From: Comamonas endophytica
Lineage (GTDB): Bacteria; Pseudomonadota; Gammaproteobacteria; Burkholderiales; Burkholderiaceae_C
Assembly (NCBI RefSeq): GCF_023634805.2
Contig: NZ_CP106881.1
Coordinates: 2,015,501-2,079,500 of the forward strand
DNA: 64,000 nt
Direction: 5' to 3'
Shown here: piece by piece, positions 45,799-56,077 of the stretch
How positions within the stretch are numbered: the first letter of the stretch is position 1
Layout of the letters: each line of letters starts with the position of its first letter
Notes under the pieces: generated by a model
Told to the model about the DNA's origin: nothing
The model's input: the letters and a program-made list of their open reading frames with translations, nothing else
The model's database searches: none
Translations under genes and position numbers: made by a program

Positions 45799-46755
45799 AT
45801 GCGTCCCAACGCCATCAGCGCCGACCTGCTGTTCCAGGCATTTCGTTCGTCGCTGCGCTGGGAGTGGGTCGCCGGCCTGGGCGCCTCCGAGCGGCGCTTC
45901 GATGAAATGGCCGTGCGCTCGGCACGCTCGGGCGCCGATCTGGTCGGTTATCTCAATTACATCCATCCCTACCGGATGCAGGTGCTGGGCGAACGCGAGA
46001 TCGCCTACCTCTGCAAATCCTCCTCGCTCGACTGCCAGCGCCGCGTCGCGCGCATCGTGACGCTGCAGCCGCCGGTGCTGGTGCTGGCCGATGGCCAGAC
46101 CGCGCCGCCCGAGCTGCTGTCCATGTGCGAGGAAGCGCAGATCCCGATGTTCTCGACCGAGGAGAACTCGGCGTTCGTCATCGATGTGCTGCGCGCCTAC
46201 CTGTCCAAGCACTTCGCCGACCGCACCACCATGCATGGCGTGTTCATGGACATCCTGGGCATGGGGGTGCTGATCACCGGCGAGTCGGGGCTGGGCAAGA
46301 GCGAGCTCGGGCTGGAGTTGATCTCCCGCGGCAACGGCCTGGTTGCGGACGATGCCGTCGACCTGTACCGCATCAACCAGGCGACCATCGAGGGCAAGTG
46401 CCCCGAGCTGCTGCAGAACCTGCTCGAGGTGCGCGGCATCGGCCTGCTGGACATCCGCGCGATCTTCGGCGAGACCGCGGTGCGCCGCAAGATGCGACTG
46501 AAGCTGATCGTGCACCTGGTGCGCAAGGAGACGCTGGAGCGCGAATACGAGCGCATGCCCTATGAGCCGCTGACCCAGGACGTGCTGGGCGTGCCGGTAC
46601 TCAAGGCAGTGATCCAGGTCGTGGCCGGCCGCAACATCGCCGTGCTGGTGGAGGCCGCGGTGCGCAACACCATCCTGCAGCTGCGCGGCATCGATACCTA
46701 CCAGGAATTCATCGACCGCCACCGGCGCGCGATGGAGCAGGGCGGTAAAAACTAA
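45799..46755 (+). CDS. hprK: HPr kinase/phosphorylase
   Basis: A 318-residue bifunctional enzyme phosphorylating Ser46 of HPr. The P-loop GESGLGKS is at residues 161-168, followed by [18 protein letters not shown] and [22 protein letters not shown], which form the capping and catalytic region. In betaproteobacteria HprK works without sugar PTS permeases and is thought to link carbon status to regulation. It follows ptsN closely and has a palindromic terminator after it. Confidence 0.95.
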   Translation: MRPNAISADLLFQAFRSSLRWEWVAGLGASERRFDEMAVRSARSGADLVGYLNYIHPYRMQVLGEREIAYLCKSSSLDCQRRVARIVTLQPPVLVLADGQTAPPELLSMCEEAQIPMFSTEENSAFVIDVLRAYLSKHFADRTTMHGVFMDILGMGVLITGESGLGKSELGLELISRGNGLVADDAVDLYRINQATIEGKCPELLQNLLEVRGIGLLDIRAIFGETAVRRKMRLKLIVHLVRKETLEREYERMPYEPLTQDVLGVPVLKAVIQVVAGRNIAVLVEAAVRNTILQLRGIDTYQEFIDRHRRAMEQGGKN

Positions 46756-46756
46756 C

Positions 46757-46776
46757 AAGGCGCCCGCAGGCGCCTT
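46757..46776. terminator. Bidirectional palindrome between hprK and fur
   Basis: AAGGCGCC-CGCA-GGCGCCTT lies directly after the hprK stop and before the fur stop (convergent). The T-runs are short, so its strength is uncertain. Confidence 0.7.
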
Positions 46777-46797
46777 GGTCATATCCGGATGGCCAGT

Positions 46798-47232
46798 TCA
46801 GCGGTGGCCGGGCGCCGCGCCCTTGGCGCAGATCGTGCACTGGCCGTAGAGCGACATCGCATGGTCGTGGATGACCCAGCCCTTGGCCTTAGCGATCTGC
46901 ACCTGGCGCTTTTCCAGCTCGGGGTCGTAGAACTCCTCGACCTTGCCGCAGACGGTGCAGATGAAATGGTCGTGGTGCTGGCCTTCGTTGAGTTCGTAGA
47001 CCGCCTTGGCGCTCTCGAAGTTGCTGCGGATCAGGATGCCGGCCTGCTCGAACTGCGTGAGCACGCGGTAGACCGTGGCCAGGCCGATGTCCGAGCGCTC
47101 GTCCAGGAGCACGCGGAACACGTCTTCGGCCGTCATGTGGCGCTGCGTGCCCTTCTGGAAGATCTCCAGGATCTTCAGCCGCGGCAGGGTGGCCTTGAGG
47201 CCGGTGCTTTTGAGTTCGTCGATATTCGTCAT
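46798..47232 (-). CDS. fur: Ferric uptake regulator Fur
   Basis: A 144-residue Fe2+-dependent repressor. The winged-helix part is [59 protein letters not shown]; the metal sites are in [26 protein letters not shown] (His-rich site and Cys pair) and the C-terminal [13 protein letters not shown]. Length is typical. It diverges from bamE, and a palindrome fitting a Fur box lies between, so autoregulation is likely. Confidence 0.95.
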   Translation of the reverse strand: MTNIDELKSTGLKATLPRLKILEIFQKGTQRHMTAEDVFRVLLDERSDIGLATVYRVLTQFEQAGILIRSNFESAKAVYELNEGQHHDHFICTVCGKVEEFYDPELEKRQVQIAKAKGWVIHDHAMSLYGQCTICAKGAAPGHR

Positions 47233-47346
47233 GACAGGGTCTTTTGGGAGTGCCTGCGCGTATCCGGCACCGGCGCAGCACAGGCAACGGAAAATGGCCC
47301 TCGCACGAGGGTGTGGAGAATGTCGAGCCCTGGAAGGACCAGCCGC

Positions 47347-47364
47347 TACAATGATTTGAATCAT
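47347..47364. promoter_or_regulatory. Likely Fur box overlapping the bamE -10 element
   Basis: ATGATT-TG-AATCAT at 47351-47364 is a 14-base palindrome matching the core of the Fur consensus (ATGATAATCAT). It overlaps TACAAT (47347-47352), a good -10 element for bamE; no convincing -35 is seen. Fur binding here could repress bamE, fur or both. Confidence 0.6.
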
Positions 47365-47382
47365 ATCCCCTAAGCCATACCC

Positions 47383-47943
47383 ATGCATGTCCAAGCCCGT
47401 TGCAGTGCCCGCCTGGCGCTGACTGTGGTGGTCTCTGCCGTACTGGCTGCCTGTGGCAGCCTGGACAACGCGAGCCAACGCATCGCCAGCGCCGCGAGCG
47501 CAGTCACTCCTTACAAGGTCGAAGTGGTCCAGGGCAATTTCGTGTCCCGGGAGCAGGTCGAGGCCCTGGCGCCCGGCATGAGCCGCCAGCAGGTGCGCGA
47601 CATCCTCGGCACGCCTTTGCTGACCAGCGTGTTCCACGCGGATCGCTGGGAATATGTGTTCTCGCTCAAGCGCAAGGACGTGGAAATCCAGACCCGCAAG
47701 CTCACGGTGTTCTTCGACGGCGACCAGCTGGTGCGCCACGAAGGCGACGAGATGCCCTCCGAATCCGAATTCGTCGCGACCCTGGGCTCGAAGCGCGCCG
47801 GCGGCAAGGTGCCGGTGCTCGAGGCCACGCCCGAGCAGCTCGCGCGCTTCCCCGCCCCCGCCGAGCCGGCCGCCGGCAGCGAAGCGCTGGCGCCCGCCGA
47901 TGCTCCCAGGCAGTACCCGCCGCTCGAAGCGCCCGGCCGCTGA
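47383..47943 (+). CDS. bamE: Outer membrane assembly lipoprotein BamE
   Basis: A 186-residue lipoprotein; the signal ends [55 protein letters not shown] is the SmpA/OmlA (BamE) domain, which with BamA-D inserts outer-membrane proteins. Residues after 125 are a Pro/Ala/Glu-rich tail, longer than in E. coli BamE (113 residues). The fur-bamE divergent arrangement is common in proteobacteria. dapB follows after 59 bases. Confidence 0.93.
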   Translation: MHVQARCSARLALTVVVSAVLAACGSLDNASQRIASAASAVTPYKVEVVQGNFVSREQVEALAPGMSRQQVRDILGTPLLTSVFHADRWEYVFSLKRKDVEIQTRKLTVFFDGDQLVRHEGDEMPSESEFVATLGSKRAGGKVPVLEATPEQLARFPAPAEPAAGSEALAPADAPRQYPPLEAPGR

Positions 47944-48002
47944 GTTCCCATGCCGGCATCGCGCCTGGGTGCGCGGCCGGCCGCTTTCCCAGGAAAATCT
48001 CC

Positions 48003-48833
48003 ATGACCGCGAATTCCACGCCCGCTTCCGGGCGCTACCGTGTAGCCGTTGCCGGCGCTTCCGGCCGCATGGGCCGCATGCTGATCGAAGCCATCCACAA
48101 CAGCGATGATTGCGTGCTGGCCGGCGCGCTCGACGTGCCCGGCAGCCCGGCCCTGGGCATCGACGCCACGGCCTTTCTGGGTCGCGCCAGCGGCGTGCCC
48201 ATCACCTCCGACCTGCGCGAAGGCCTGGCCCGGGCGCAGGTGCTGATCGATTTCACGCGCCCCGAGGGCACGCTCGCCCACCTCGAGGCCTGCAAGGAAC
48301 TGGGCGTGAAACTGGTCATCGGCACCACCGGTTTCAGCGACGAACAGAAAAAGACGCTGGCCGAAGGTGCGGAAAAGGTTGCGGTGCTGCTCGCTCCCAA
48401 CATGAGCGTGGGTGTGAACGTCACGCTCAAGCTGCTGGAGATGGCGGCCAAGGCGCTGTCCACGGGCTACGACATCGAGATCGTCGAAGCGCACCACCGC
48501 CACAAGGTCGACGCGCCCTCGGGCACGGCACTGAAGATGGGCGAGGTCATCGCCGACGCGCTGGGCCGCGATCTCAACGAGTGCGCGGTCTACGAACGCT
48601 ACGGCCACACCGGCGCGCGCGACCCCTCGTCGATCGGCTTTGCCACGGTGCGCGGCGGCGACATCGTCGGCGACCACACGGTGCTGTTTGCCGGCACCGG
48701 CGAGCGCATCGAGATCACGCACAAGTCCTCGAGCCGCGAGACCTACGCCCAGGGCAGCCTGCGCGCCGTGCGCTTCCTGGCCGACAAACCGCAGGGCATG
48801 TTCGACATGTTCGACGTGCTCGGCCTGCGCTGA
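48003..48833 (+). CDS. dapB: 4-hydroxy-tetrahydrodipicolinate reductase
   Basis: A 276-residue reductase of the lysine/diaminopimelate pathway. [19 protein letters not shown] is the NAD(P)H site; [23 protein letters not shown] carries the catalytic and substrate-binding His and Lys. Complete and normal length. It lies between bamE and the exbB-like gene; the latter starts eight bases after its stop, so they are probably cotranscribed. Confidence 0.95.
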   Translation: MTANSTPASGRYRVAVAGASGRMGRMLIEAIHNSDDCVLAGALDVPGSPALGIDATAFLGRASGVPITSDLREGLARAQVLIDFTRPEGTLAHLEACKELGVKLVIGTTGFSDEQKKTLAEGAEKVAVLLAPNMSVGVNVTLKLLEMAAKALSTGYDIEIVEAHHRHKVDAPSGTALKMGEVIADALGRDLNECAVYERYGHTGARDPSSIGFATVRGGDIVGDHTVLFAGTGERIEITHKSSSRETYAQGSLRAVRFLADKPQGMFDMFDVLGLR

Positions 48834-48841
48834 ACCACCCC

Positions 48842-49510
48842 ATGGACCGCTGGCTCTGGCTTCAGCAAGGCGATGCGGTCACGCAGGGCACGGCGACGCT
48901 GCTGCTGGCGCTGTCGGTCGCGAGCTGGGTGGTCATGGCCTGCAAGGGCTGGCTGCTGGCGCGCAGCCGGCGCCAGGTGCCGCGCTGCGTGGCCGCCTTC
49001 TGGCAGGCACCCGATCTGGCCACGGCCCGCTCACAGGTCGCGGCGCTCGATGGCGGCGGCCTGGTGCTGCCACTGGTCGATGCGCTGCAGGCCCCGCGCG
49101 CCTCCGCCCAGGGCGGCGCACCGCTTGCGCAGCAAGGGGCGGCGCCGGCCCAACTCACGCGCGGCCTGCGCGCCGCGCTGCAGCGCGCAAGCGTTCCCCT
49201 GCAATGGGGCCAGGTGCTGCTGGCCTCGGTCGGCACGCTGGCGCCCTTTGTCGGCTTGCTCGGCACGGTCTGGGGCATCCACCATGCACTGACGCTGCTG
49301 GCGGACGCGCAGAGCATAGGCATCGCGCAGCTCGCCGCGCCCGTCGGCGAGGCGCTGGTGATGACCGCGGCCGGCCTGGCCGTGGCCATTCCCGCGGTGC
49401 TGGGCTACAACCTGCTGGGCCGCAGCGCCAGCCGCATCGAGGCCGAGCTCGAAGGCTTCGCGCACGATCTGCAGGCGTTTTTCGGGGACCCTGCGCAGCC
49501 CGCCCCGTGA
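48842..49510 (+). CDS. exbB: ExbB/TolQ family proton channel protein
   Basis: A 222-residue MotA/TolQ/ExbB protein with three hydrophobic segments (residues 15-35, about 120-150 and 165-190). LLASVGTLAPFVGLLGTVWGIHHAL and VGEALVMTAAGLAVAIPAVLGYNLLGR match the family's transmembrane helices 2 and 3. With ExbD it forms the proton-driven motor for TonB-dependent or Tol transport. It is followed by exbD 10 bases later. No tonB gene is next to it. Confidence 0.9.
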   Translation: MDRWLWLQQGDAVTQGTATLLLALSVASWVVMACKGWLLARSRRQVPRCVAAFWQAPDLATARSQVAALDGGGLVLPLVDALQAPRASAQGGAPLAQQGAAPAQLTRGLRAALQRASVPLQWGQVLLASVGTLAPFVGLLGTVWGIHHALTLLADAQSIGIAQLAAPVGEALVMTAAGLAVAIPAVLGYNLLGRSASRIEAELEGFAHDLQAFFGDPAQPAP

Positions 49511-49520
49511 TGGAGGCTCC

Positions 49521-49967
49521 ATGGCATTTGGCCGCTTCGATCACCGCACCACGCCAGCGCCCGAACCGCTGAGCGGCATCAACGTCACGCCGCTGGTGGA
49601 TGTGATGCTGGTGCTGGTGGTCATACTGATCCTGGCCGCGCCGGTGCTGGCGGCCGCGCTGCGGGTGCAGCTGCCGCAGGCCCAGGGCACGGCACCTATT
49701 GCAGCACCGGCGGCGCAGCAGGCGCTGGCACTTGAAATCAATGCCCAGGGTATTTTGTGGATCGACGGCCAAGCAGTGGAAGAAGCCGCGCTGCATGAAC
49801 GCTTGGCCTCACTGGCAGCTGCCAATCCCCAGGCCGAACTGCAACTGCGCGCCGATGCCGCCGTGCCCTATGGGCGCGTGGTGGCGGTGATGGGCTGGGC
49901 GCATGCGGCGGGGCTTACGCGCATTGGGTTTGTGGCGGAACCTGCCCAAACGCAGAGCAAACGTTAA
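49521..49967 (+). CDS. exbD: ExbD/TolR family protein
   Basis: A 148-residue protein with one N-terminal transmembrane helix after INVTPLVDVMLVLVVILILAAPVL; the Asp in this helix is the family's proton-coupling residue. The periplasmic domain (ALEINAQGILWIDGQAVEEAALHERLASLA...VPYGRVVAVMGWAHAAGLTRIGFVAEP) is typical. RBS TGGAGG. It is the last gene of the dapB-exbB-exbD run. TolR versus ExbD cannot be decided without partners; the lack of tolA/tolB suggests ExbD. Confidence 0.9.
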   Translation: MAFGRFDHRTTPAPEPLSGINVTPLVDVMLVLVVILILAAPVLAAALRVQLPQAQGTAPIAAPAAQQALALEINAQGILWIDGQAVEEAALHERLASLAAANPQAELQLRADAAVPYGRVVAVMGWAHAAGLTRIGFVAEPAQTQSKR

Positions 49968-50034
49968 GAAAACCGTTGCTCTAGGAGCGTGAGCTTGGAT
50001 CAAGGCAATGGTTGTCTATAGTGCGGCCGTCCAC

Positions 50035-50178
50035 CCTTCGACAGGCTCAGGGCGAACGGTCAATCCCACCCATCGATTCTTCCACAGGCTCAGGATTAGG
50101 ACGAACGGTGTTTTGCGTTCGCTGCGCGCCAAGTTCGGGCGAATGGATGTCGACCGTTCGTCCTGAGCCTGTCGAAGG
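50035..50178. repeat. Cluster of three repeat copies
   Basis: Copy 50035-50059 is the standard unit; 50080-50108 is a variant with a short insertion (CAGGATTAGGACGAACGG); 50154-50178 is the inverted unit (CCGTTCGTCCTGAGCCTGTC...). They fill the space between exbD and the convergent ybdG-like gene. Confidence 0.85.
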
Positions 50179-50226
50179 ATGAAGGGCCGCCCTCAAGAAA
50201 GCTCCTGGTCGCACTTTCGGCGCCGC

Positions 50227-51474
50227 TCAGCCCGGCCCTGCCCCCAGTCCCATCCCCCGAACCCCCGCCAGCACATCGCTGCCCGAAGGCCGCTGATACA
50301 ACCGCAGCCCGAACTCCGGCAGCACGCCGATCAGGTGGTCGAAGATGCTGCCCTGGATGTTTTCATACTCGATCCAGACCGAGGTCGAGGTATAGCAGTA
50401 GAGCTCCAGCGGCACGCCCTCGGTGGTCGGCTCGAGCGTGCGCGCCAGCAGATAGGTGTCGTGCTGGATGCCGGGATGAACGTTCAGATAGGCATACGCA
50501 TAGGCGCGCAGCAGCTCCAGGTTGGTGAGCTGCAGCGGATGGAAGGGCGCGGCTTCAGCCAGGGCCGAGGCCGGCAGCGCCGCGGCCTGCGCGCGCTTTT
50601 CGACCAGATACTCCTGCAGCAGCGCGATGCGCGACAGCTGTGCGAGCTGCGCCTCGTCCAGCACGCGGATGGTGTCGGCATCGATGCGCAGCGCGCGCCG
50701 GATGCGGCGCATGCCCGACTGCGACATGCCGCGCCAGTTCTTGAAGCTGTCGCTCATCAGCTTCCAGGTGGGAATGGTGGTGATGGTCTTGTCCCAGTTC
50801 TGCACCTTGACGATGTTCAGCGCGATGTCGATGACGAAGCCATCGGCGCCGACCTGGGGCATCTCGACCCAGTCGCCGACGCGGATCATGTCGTTCGAGC
50901 CCAGCTGCACGCCCGCGGTGAAGGACAGGATGGTGTCCTTGAACACCAGCATCAGCACCGCCGACAACGCGCCCAGGCCCGACAGCAGCAGCAGCGGCGA
51001 TCGGTCCAGCAGCGTCGCCAGGATCAGCACGATCGCCACCATGGCCGCCAGCAGCTTGCCCAGCTGCACATAGCTCTTGATCGAATGCGTCGAGAGCTTG
51101 AGCCGCTCCCGGCGGTCGTGGGTCTCGTTCATTGCATCGAGAAGCGCGTTGAAGCTGCGCAGCACCAGCACGATGGTGACCGCGGCCGCCAGGTTCAGCA
51201 GCAGTCCATGCAGGCGGGCCGGCAGATGCGGCACGTCCGCCAGGCCGATCTGCACCACCAGCCACGGCACGGCCTGCGTGAGGCGGCGCAGCACCTTGTC
51301 GTGCAGCAGGATGTCGGCCCAGTGCGCGGCCAGGCCCAGGCGCACGCGGCGCGCGACGCGCTGCAGCAGGAATTGCGCCACATGGCGGCTGGCGACGGCC
51401 AGCAGCGCCAGCAGGGCCAGGCCCAGGACGGATTGCATCCATGGCTCGAGTTCGAAAAACAATGACCAACGCAC
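50227..51474 (-). CDS. ybdG: Mechanosensitive channel, YbdG-type
   Basis: A 415-residue MscS-superfamily protein, the same length as E. coli YbdG (MscM). Five hydrophobic segments precede the pore-lining helix and beta domain: LLLLSGLGALSAVLMLVFKDTILSFTAGVQLGSNDMIRVGDWVEMPQVGADGFVIDI, then NWDKTITTIPTWKLMSDSFKNWRGMSQSGMRRIRRAL, both highly diagnostic. It releases solutes on hypo-osmotic shock. The GTG at 51474 was chosen for the GAGGAG site upstream; the frame stays open much further, antisense to leuS, which I regard as coincidence. Confidence 0.9.
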   Translation of the reverse strand: MRWSLFFELEPWMQSVLGLALLALLAVASRHVAQFLLQRVARRVRLGLAAHWADILLHDKVLRRLTQAVPWLVVQIGLADVPHLPARLHGLLLNLAAAVTIVLVLRSFNALLDAMNETHDRRERLKLSTHSIKSYVQLGKLLAAMVAIVLILATLLDRSPLLLLSGLGALSAVLMLVFKDTILSFTAGVQLGSNDMIRVGDWVEMPQVGADGFVIDIALNIVKVQNWDKTITTIPTWKLMSDSFKNWRGMSQSGMRRIRRALRIDADTIRVLDEAQLAQLSRIALLQEYLVEKRAQAAALPASALAEAAPFHPLQLTNLELLRAYAYAYLNVHPGIQHDTYLLARTLEPTTEGVPLELYCYTSTSVWIEYENIQGSIFDHLIGVLPEFGLRLYQRPSGSDVLAGVRGMGLGAGPG

Positions 51475-51669
51475 CGGAAGTGGCTCCTCGGAAAACGGGG
51501 GAAAAGAAAAGGCGGTGAGACCGGATCGCGCAGTGCAAGTTCCATGCGCCGCGCGCGCGTTTGCGCCGGCAGATAGCCGCGCACGGCGGTGCGGTGCGGC
51601 GTACGGCCTAAAATCCCGGCTGACCTTGGCTTTCACCGGCGCATCCGCGGCCGGAACCCGCTCTCCACC

Positions 51670-54408
51670 ATGCAAGACAAATACAACCACATCGAGCTCG
51701 AGCGCGCAGCGCATGAGCACTGGGCCGCGCGCGACGCCTACCGCGTCACCGAGGACGACAGCAAGAAGAAGTTCTACGCCTGCTCGATGCTGCCGTACCC
51801 CAGCGGCAAGCTGCACATGGGCCATGTGCGCAACTACACCATCAACGACATGCTCACGCGCCAGCTGCGCATGAAGGGCTACAACGTGCTGATGCCCATG
51901 GGCTGGGACGCCTTCGGCCTGCCCGCGGAAAACGCGGCGCTGAAGAACAAGGTCCCGCCGGCGCAGTGGACCTACGACAACATCGCCTACATGAAGAAGC
52001 AGATGCAGTCGATGGGCCTGGCCATCGACTGGAGCCGCGAGATCGCCACCTGCGACCCCGAGTACTACCGCTGGAACCAGTGGCTGTTCCTGAAGATGCT
52101 CGACAAGGGCATCGCCTACCGCAAGACCCAGGTCGTGAACTGGGACCCGGTCGACCAGACCGTGCTGGCCAACGAGCAGGTCATCGACGGCCGCGGCTGG
52201 CGCACCGGCGCGCTGGTCGAAAAGCGCGAGATCCCCGGCTACTACCTGAAGATCACCGATTACGCGCAGGAACTGCTCGAGCACGTGCAGGTTGGCAACG
52301 ACAAGGCGACGCTCACCGGCTGGCCCGACAAGGTGCGGCTGATGCAGGAGAACTGGATCGGCAAGTCGAGCGGCGTGCGCTTCGCGTTCACGCATGACAT
52401 CCACGACGCGCAGGGCCGGCTGATCCAGGACGGCAGGATGTACGTGTTCACCACGCGTGCCGACACCATCATGGGCGTGACTTTCTGCGCGGTGGCGCCC
52501 GAGCACCCGCTGGCCCTGCATGCCGCGGCCGGCAACCCGGCGCTGGCGGCCTTCATCGAGGAATGCAAGAAGGGCGGCACCACCGAGGCCGAGCTCGCGG
52601 TCAAGGAAAAGGAAGGCATGCCCACGGGCCTGTTCGTGACCCATCCGCTGACCGGCGCGCAGGTCGAGGTCTGGGTCGGCAACTACGTGCTGATGGGCTA
52701 TGGCGACGGCGCCGTCATGGGCGTGCCCGCGCATGACGAGCGCGATTTCGCGTTCGCGAAGAAGTACGGCCTGCCGATCCGCCAGGTCGTGGACGTGGCC
52801 GGCGAAAGCTTCTCGACCGACGCCTGGGCCGACTGGTACGGCGACAAGCAGCGGGCAGCCTGCGTCAATTCCGGTGAATTGGACGGCCTGACGCATGCGC
52901 AGGCCGTCGACAAGGTCGCCGAGCTGCTGGCCGCCAAGGGCCTGGGCGAGAAGAAGACCACCTGGCGCCTGCGCGACTGGGGCGTGAGCCGCCAGCGCTA
53001 CTGGGGCACGCCGATCCCGATCATCCACTGCGAGGATTGCGGCGCCCAGCCGGTGCCCGAGAAGGACCTGCCCGTGGTGCTGCCGCAGGACCTCGTGCCC
53101 GATGGCTCGGGCAATCCGCTGGTCAAGAGCGAGGCCTTCCATGCAGGCGTGGTCTGCCCCTGCTGCGGCAAGAGCGCGCGCCGCGAGACCGACACGATGG
53201 ACACCTTCGTCGACAGCTCCTGGTACTTCATGCGCTATTGCGATGCGCAGAACCACCAGCAGATGGTCGGCGCCGGCACCGACTACTGGATGCGCGACCC
53301 CAACGCGGCGCGCGGCGGCAGCGGCATGGACCAGTACATCGGCGGCATCGAGCACGCCATCCTGCACCTGCTGTATGCGCGCTTCTGGACCAAGGTGATG
53401 CGCGACCTGGGCCTGGTGCAGATCGACGAGCCCTTCGCGCAGCTGCTGACCCAGGGCATGGTGCTCAACCACATCTACAGCCGCCGCACCGCCAAGGGCG
53501 CCAAGGAATACTTCTGGCCCAAGGACGTCGAGCATGTGTTCGACGAGGCTGGCAAGATCGTCGGCGCCAAGCTCAAGGCCGAGGTCGAGAGCGCCGACGG
53601 CCTGCTGCCGGTGGGCACGGACATCGACTACGAGGGCGTGGGCACCATGTCCAAGTCGAAGAACAACGGCATCGATCCGCAGGAGCTGATCGAGAAGTAC
53701 GGCGCCGACACGGCCCGCCTGTACACCATGTTCACCGCGCCGCCCGAGGCCACGCTGGAGTGGAACGACGCGGCCGTCGAAGGCAGCTACCGCTTCCTGC
53801 GCCGCGTCTACAACTACGGCTTCAAGCTGCTGGGCGGCGAGCATGCGGTGGTCGCCGACGCGATCGGCGCGAGCGCGCGCGGCCTGCAGGACGTCACGTT
53901 CGGCAAGGACGCGCAGGCGCTGCGCCGCGAGATCCACACGGTGCTCAAGCAGGTGGATTACGACTACCAGCGCATGCAGTACAACACTGTGGTGTCGGGC
54001 GCGATGAAGATGATCAACGCGCTCGAAGGCTTCAAGGGCGCGGACACGCCCGACGGCCGGATCGCGGCCATCGAAGGCTTCGGCATCCTGCTGCGCTGCC
54101 TGTACCCGGCCACGCCGCACCTGACCCATGCGCTGTGGAGCGGCCTGGGCTACAGCCAGCATCTGGGCGAGCTGCTCGACGCTGCCTGGCCCGAAGTCGA
54201 CCCCGCGGCGCTGGTGCAGGACGAGATCGAGCTGATGCTGCAGGTCAACGGCAAGCTGCGTGGTTCGATCCATGTGGCGGCAACGGCCGACAAGGCCGAA
54301 ATCGAGCGCGTGGCCCTGGCCAGCGACGCCTTCCTGAAACAGGCCGCTGGCGCCACCCCGAAGAAGGTGATCGTGGTGCCGGGCCGTCTCGTCAACGTGG
54401 TGGTCTGA
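51670..54408 (+). CDS. leuS: Leucyl-tRNA synthetase
   Basis: A 912-residue class I synthetase. The HIGH motif is HMGH at residues 49-52 ([16 protein letters not shown]) and the KMSKS motif is MSKSK at about 660-664 ([10 protein letters not shown]). The editing domain ([40 protein letters not shown]) and the anticodon-binding C-terminal domain are complete. Length slightly exceeds E. coli LeuS (860). It starts the leuS-lptE-holA run; lptE begins one base after its stop. Confidence 0.97.
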   Translation: MQDKYNHIELERAAHEHWAARDAYRVTEDDSKKKFYACSMLPYPSGKLHMGHVRNYTINDMLTRQLRMKGYNVLMPMGWDAFGLPAENAALKNKVPPAQWTYDNIAYMKKQMQSMGLAIDWSREIATCDPEYYRWNQWLFLKMLDKGIAYRKTQVVNWDPVDQTVLANEQVIDGRGWRTGALVEKREIPGYYLKITDYAQELLEHVQVGNDKATLTGWPDKVRLMQENWIGKSSGVRFAFTHDIHDAQGRLIQDGRMYVFTTRADTIMGVTFCAVAPEHPLALHAAAGNPALAAFIEECKKGGTTEAELAVKEKEGMPTGLFVTHPLTGAQVEVWVGNYVLMGYGDGAVMGVPAHDERDFAFAKKYGLPIRQVVDVAGESFSTDAWADWYGDKQRAACVNSGELDGLTHAQAVDKVAELLAAKGLGEKKTTWRLRDWGVSRQRYWGTPIPIIHCEDCGAQPVPEKDLPVVLPQDLVPDGSGNPLVKSEAFHAGVVCPCCGKSARRETDTMDTFVDSSWYFMRYCDAQNHQQMVGAGTDYWMRDPNAARGGSGMDQYIGGIEHAILHLLYARFWTKVMRDLGLVQIDEPFAQLLTQGMVLNHIYSRRTAKGAKEYFWPKDVEHVFDEAGKIVGAKLKAEVESADGLLPVGTDIDYEGVGTMSKSKNNGIDPQELIEKYGADTARLYTMFTAPPEATLEWNDAAVEGSYRFLRRVYNYGFKLLGGEHAVVADAIGASARGLQDVTFGKDAQALRREIHTVLKQVDYDYQRMQYNTVVSGAMKMINALEGFKGADTPDGRIAAIEGFGILLRCLYPATPHLTHALWSGLGYSQHLGELLDAAWPEVDPAALVQDEIELMLQVNGKLRGSIHVAATADKAEIERVALASDAFLKQAAGATPKKVIVVPGRLVNVVV

Positions 54409-54409
54409 C

Positions 54410-54913
54410 ATGCGCAAACGCACGCTGCTCTCCCTGGTGTCCGTGGTGCCTGTGCTGGCGGCGTGCGGGTTCCGCCTGCGCGGCGTGCCGCAGTTCGCCT
54501 TCCGTTCGCTGTTCATCCAGGCCAGCCGGGGTTCGCTGCTGGCGCGCGAGCTCGAGCGCACGCTGGTCGCGGCCAATGAACAGCTGACGGTGCTGCGCGA
54601 CCCGCGTTCGCCCGATGAAGCCGAAGCCATCTTCGAGCTGCTGAGCGAGCAGCAGGAGCGCGCGGTCGTGGGCCTCAACGCCTCGGGCCAGGTGCGCGAG
54701 CTGCAGCTGCGGCTGCGCCTGCGCTTCAGGCTGCGCAAGCCCAATGGCGATGAACTCATCCCCGAGACCGAACTGCTGCAGCAGCGCGACATCAGCTACA
54801 ACGAGACCCTCGCGCTGTCCAAGGAAGCCGAGGAGCAGCTGCTCTACCGCAACATGCGCACCGACCTGGTGCAGCAGCTGCTGCGCCGGCTGGCGGCGGT
54901 GAAGACACTGTGA
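54410..54913 (+). CDS. lptE: LPS assembly lipoprotein LptE
   Basis: A 167-residue lipoprotein with a signal ending VLAAC and the family start GFRLRGVPQFAFRSLFIQA. LptE plugs the LptD beta barrel that places lipopolysaccharide in the outer leaflet. Its position between leuS and holA is the conserved one in beta- and gammaproteobacteria. The single-base gap to leuS and seven bases to holA imply one mRNA. Confidence 0.92.
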   Translation: MRKRTLLSLVSVVPVLAACGFRLRGVPQFAFRSLFIQASRGSLLARELERTLVAANEQLTVLRDPRSPDEAEAIFELLSEQQERAVVGLNASGQVRELQLRLRLRFRLRKPNGDELIPETELLQQRDISYNETLALSKEAEEQLLYRNMRTDLVQQLLRRLAAVKTL

Positions 54914-54920
54914 GCGCGCG

Positions 54921-55970
54921 ATGCAGCTTGGCCTGAACCAGCTCCAGGCCCATCTGGGCAAGGGGCTGCGCGCGCTCTACACCCTGCATGGCGATGAACC
55001 GCTGCAGCAGCAGGAGGCTGCCGATGCCATCCGCGCGGCGGCGCGCGCCGCCGGCTACAGCGAGCGCAGCAGCCATACCGTGGCCGGCGCGCATTTCGAC
55101 TGGAGCGCGGTGCTGGCCGCAGGCGGTTCGCTGTCGCTGTTTGCCGACCGGCAGATCCTCGAGATCCGCATTCCCTCGGGCAAGCCGGGCAAGGACGGCA
55201 GCCAGGCGCTGCAGCAGCTGGCCGAAAGCGCGGCCGGCAATGACGGTACGCTGACGCTGGTCATGCTGCCGCGCCTCGACAAGGCCACCAAGAGCGGCGC
55301 CTGGTTCTCGGCGCTCGATGCCAATGGCGTCACGCTGCAGATCGATCCGATCGAGCGCGCCGCGCTGCCGTCCTGGATCGCGCAGCGGCTTGCGGCCCAG
55401 GGCCAGCGCGTGGCAGCGGGCGAGGAGGGCCAGCGCACGCTGCAGTTCTTTGCCGACCGCGTGGAAGGCAACCTGCTGGCCGCGCACCAGGAAATACAGA
55501 AGCTGGCGCTGCTCTATCCGGCCGGCGAGCTGCAGGCCGAACAGATCGAGCAGGCGGTGCTGAACGTCGCGCGCTATGACGTGTTCAAGCTGTCGGACGC
55601 GGTGCTCTCGGGCCAGCTGGCGCGTGTGCAGCGCATGCTCGACGGCCTGCAGGCCGAGGGCGTGGCCGAGGTGCTGGTGCACTGGGCGCTGGCCGAGGAC
55701 ATCCGCGCGCTCAAGCGCGTCAAGGATGCCATGGCTGCCGGCCGGCCGCTGCCGATGGCGCTGCGCGAGCAGCGCATCTGGGGCGCGAAGGAGCGCCTGT
55801 TCGAGCGCATCGTGCCGCGGCTCGGCGACCAGGCCGTGGCGCAACTGCTGCAGTCCGCGCATACGGTGGACGGCATCGTCAAGGGCCTGAAGGCTCCCGG
55901 CTGGCCCCAGGACGGCTGGCAGGCATTGCGCCGGCTGGCATTTGAAACGGTGCAATCCTTCAAGGCGTGA
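54921..55970 (+). CDS. holA: DNA polymerase III subunit delta
   Basis: A 349-residue clamp-loader subunit. LRALYTLHGDEPLQQQEAADAIRAAARAAGY is the N-terminal AAA-like region; the middle (SLFADRQILEIRIPSGKPGKDGSQALQQLAE) and C-terminal collar (VLVHWALAEDIRALKRVKDAM) agree with HolA. It opens the beta clamp together with DnaX and HolB. It directly follows lptE in the conserved order. Confidence 0.93.
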   Translation: MQLGLNQLQAHLGKGLRALYTLHGDEPLQQQEAADAIRAAARAAGYSERSSHTVAGAHFDWSAVLAAGGSLSLFADRQILEIRIPSGKPGKDGSQALQQLAESAAGNDGTLTLVMLPRLDKATKSGAWFSALDANGVTLQIDPIERAALPSWIAQRLAAQGQRVAAGEEGQRTLQFFADRVEGNLLAAHQEIQKLALLYPAGELQAEQIEQAVLNVARYDVFKLSDAVLSGQLARVQRMLDGLQAEGVAEVLVHWALAEDIRALKRVKDAMAAGRPLPMALREQRIWGAKERLFERIVPRLGDQAVAQLLQSAHTVDGIVKGLKAPGWPQDGWQALRRLAFETVQSFKA

Positions 55971-56077
55971 GTGTCGTGGCTTGGGTGCCGTCAAGCCGGC
56001 GTGCGACGTGCATACCGAAGTGAGGCTTCTGCGCCACCAGGCACCCGGCGCACTGCAACTCGGTCAAAATCGCGCCC

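Noticed and set aside
51475..54792. A very long open frame on the minus strand, in frame with the YbdG-type gene and antisense to leuS
   Set aside because: It mirrors leuS in a GC-rich genome, is full of His/Gly/Arg-rich low-complexity translation, and the YbdG homology begins only at 51474 with its own RBS.
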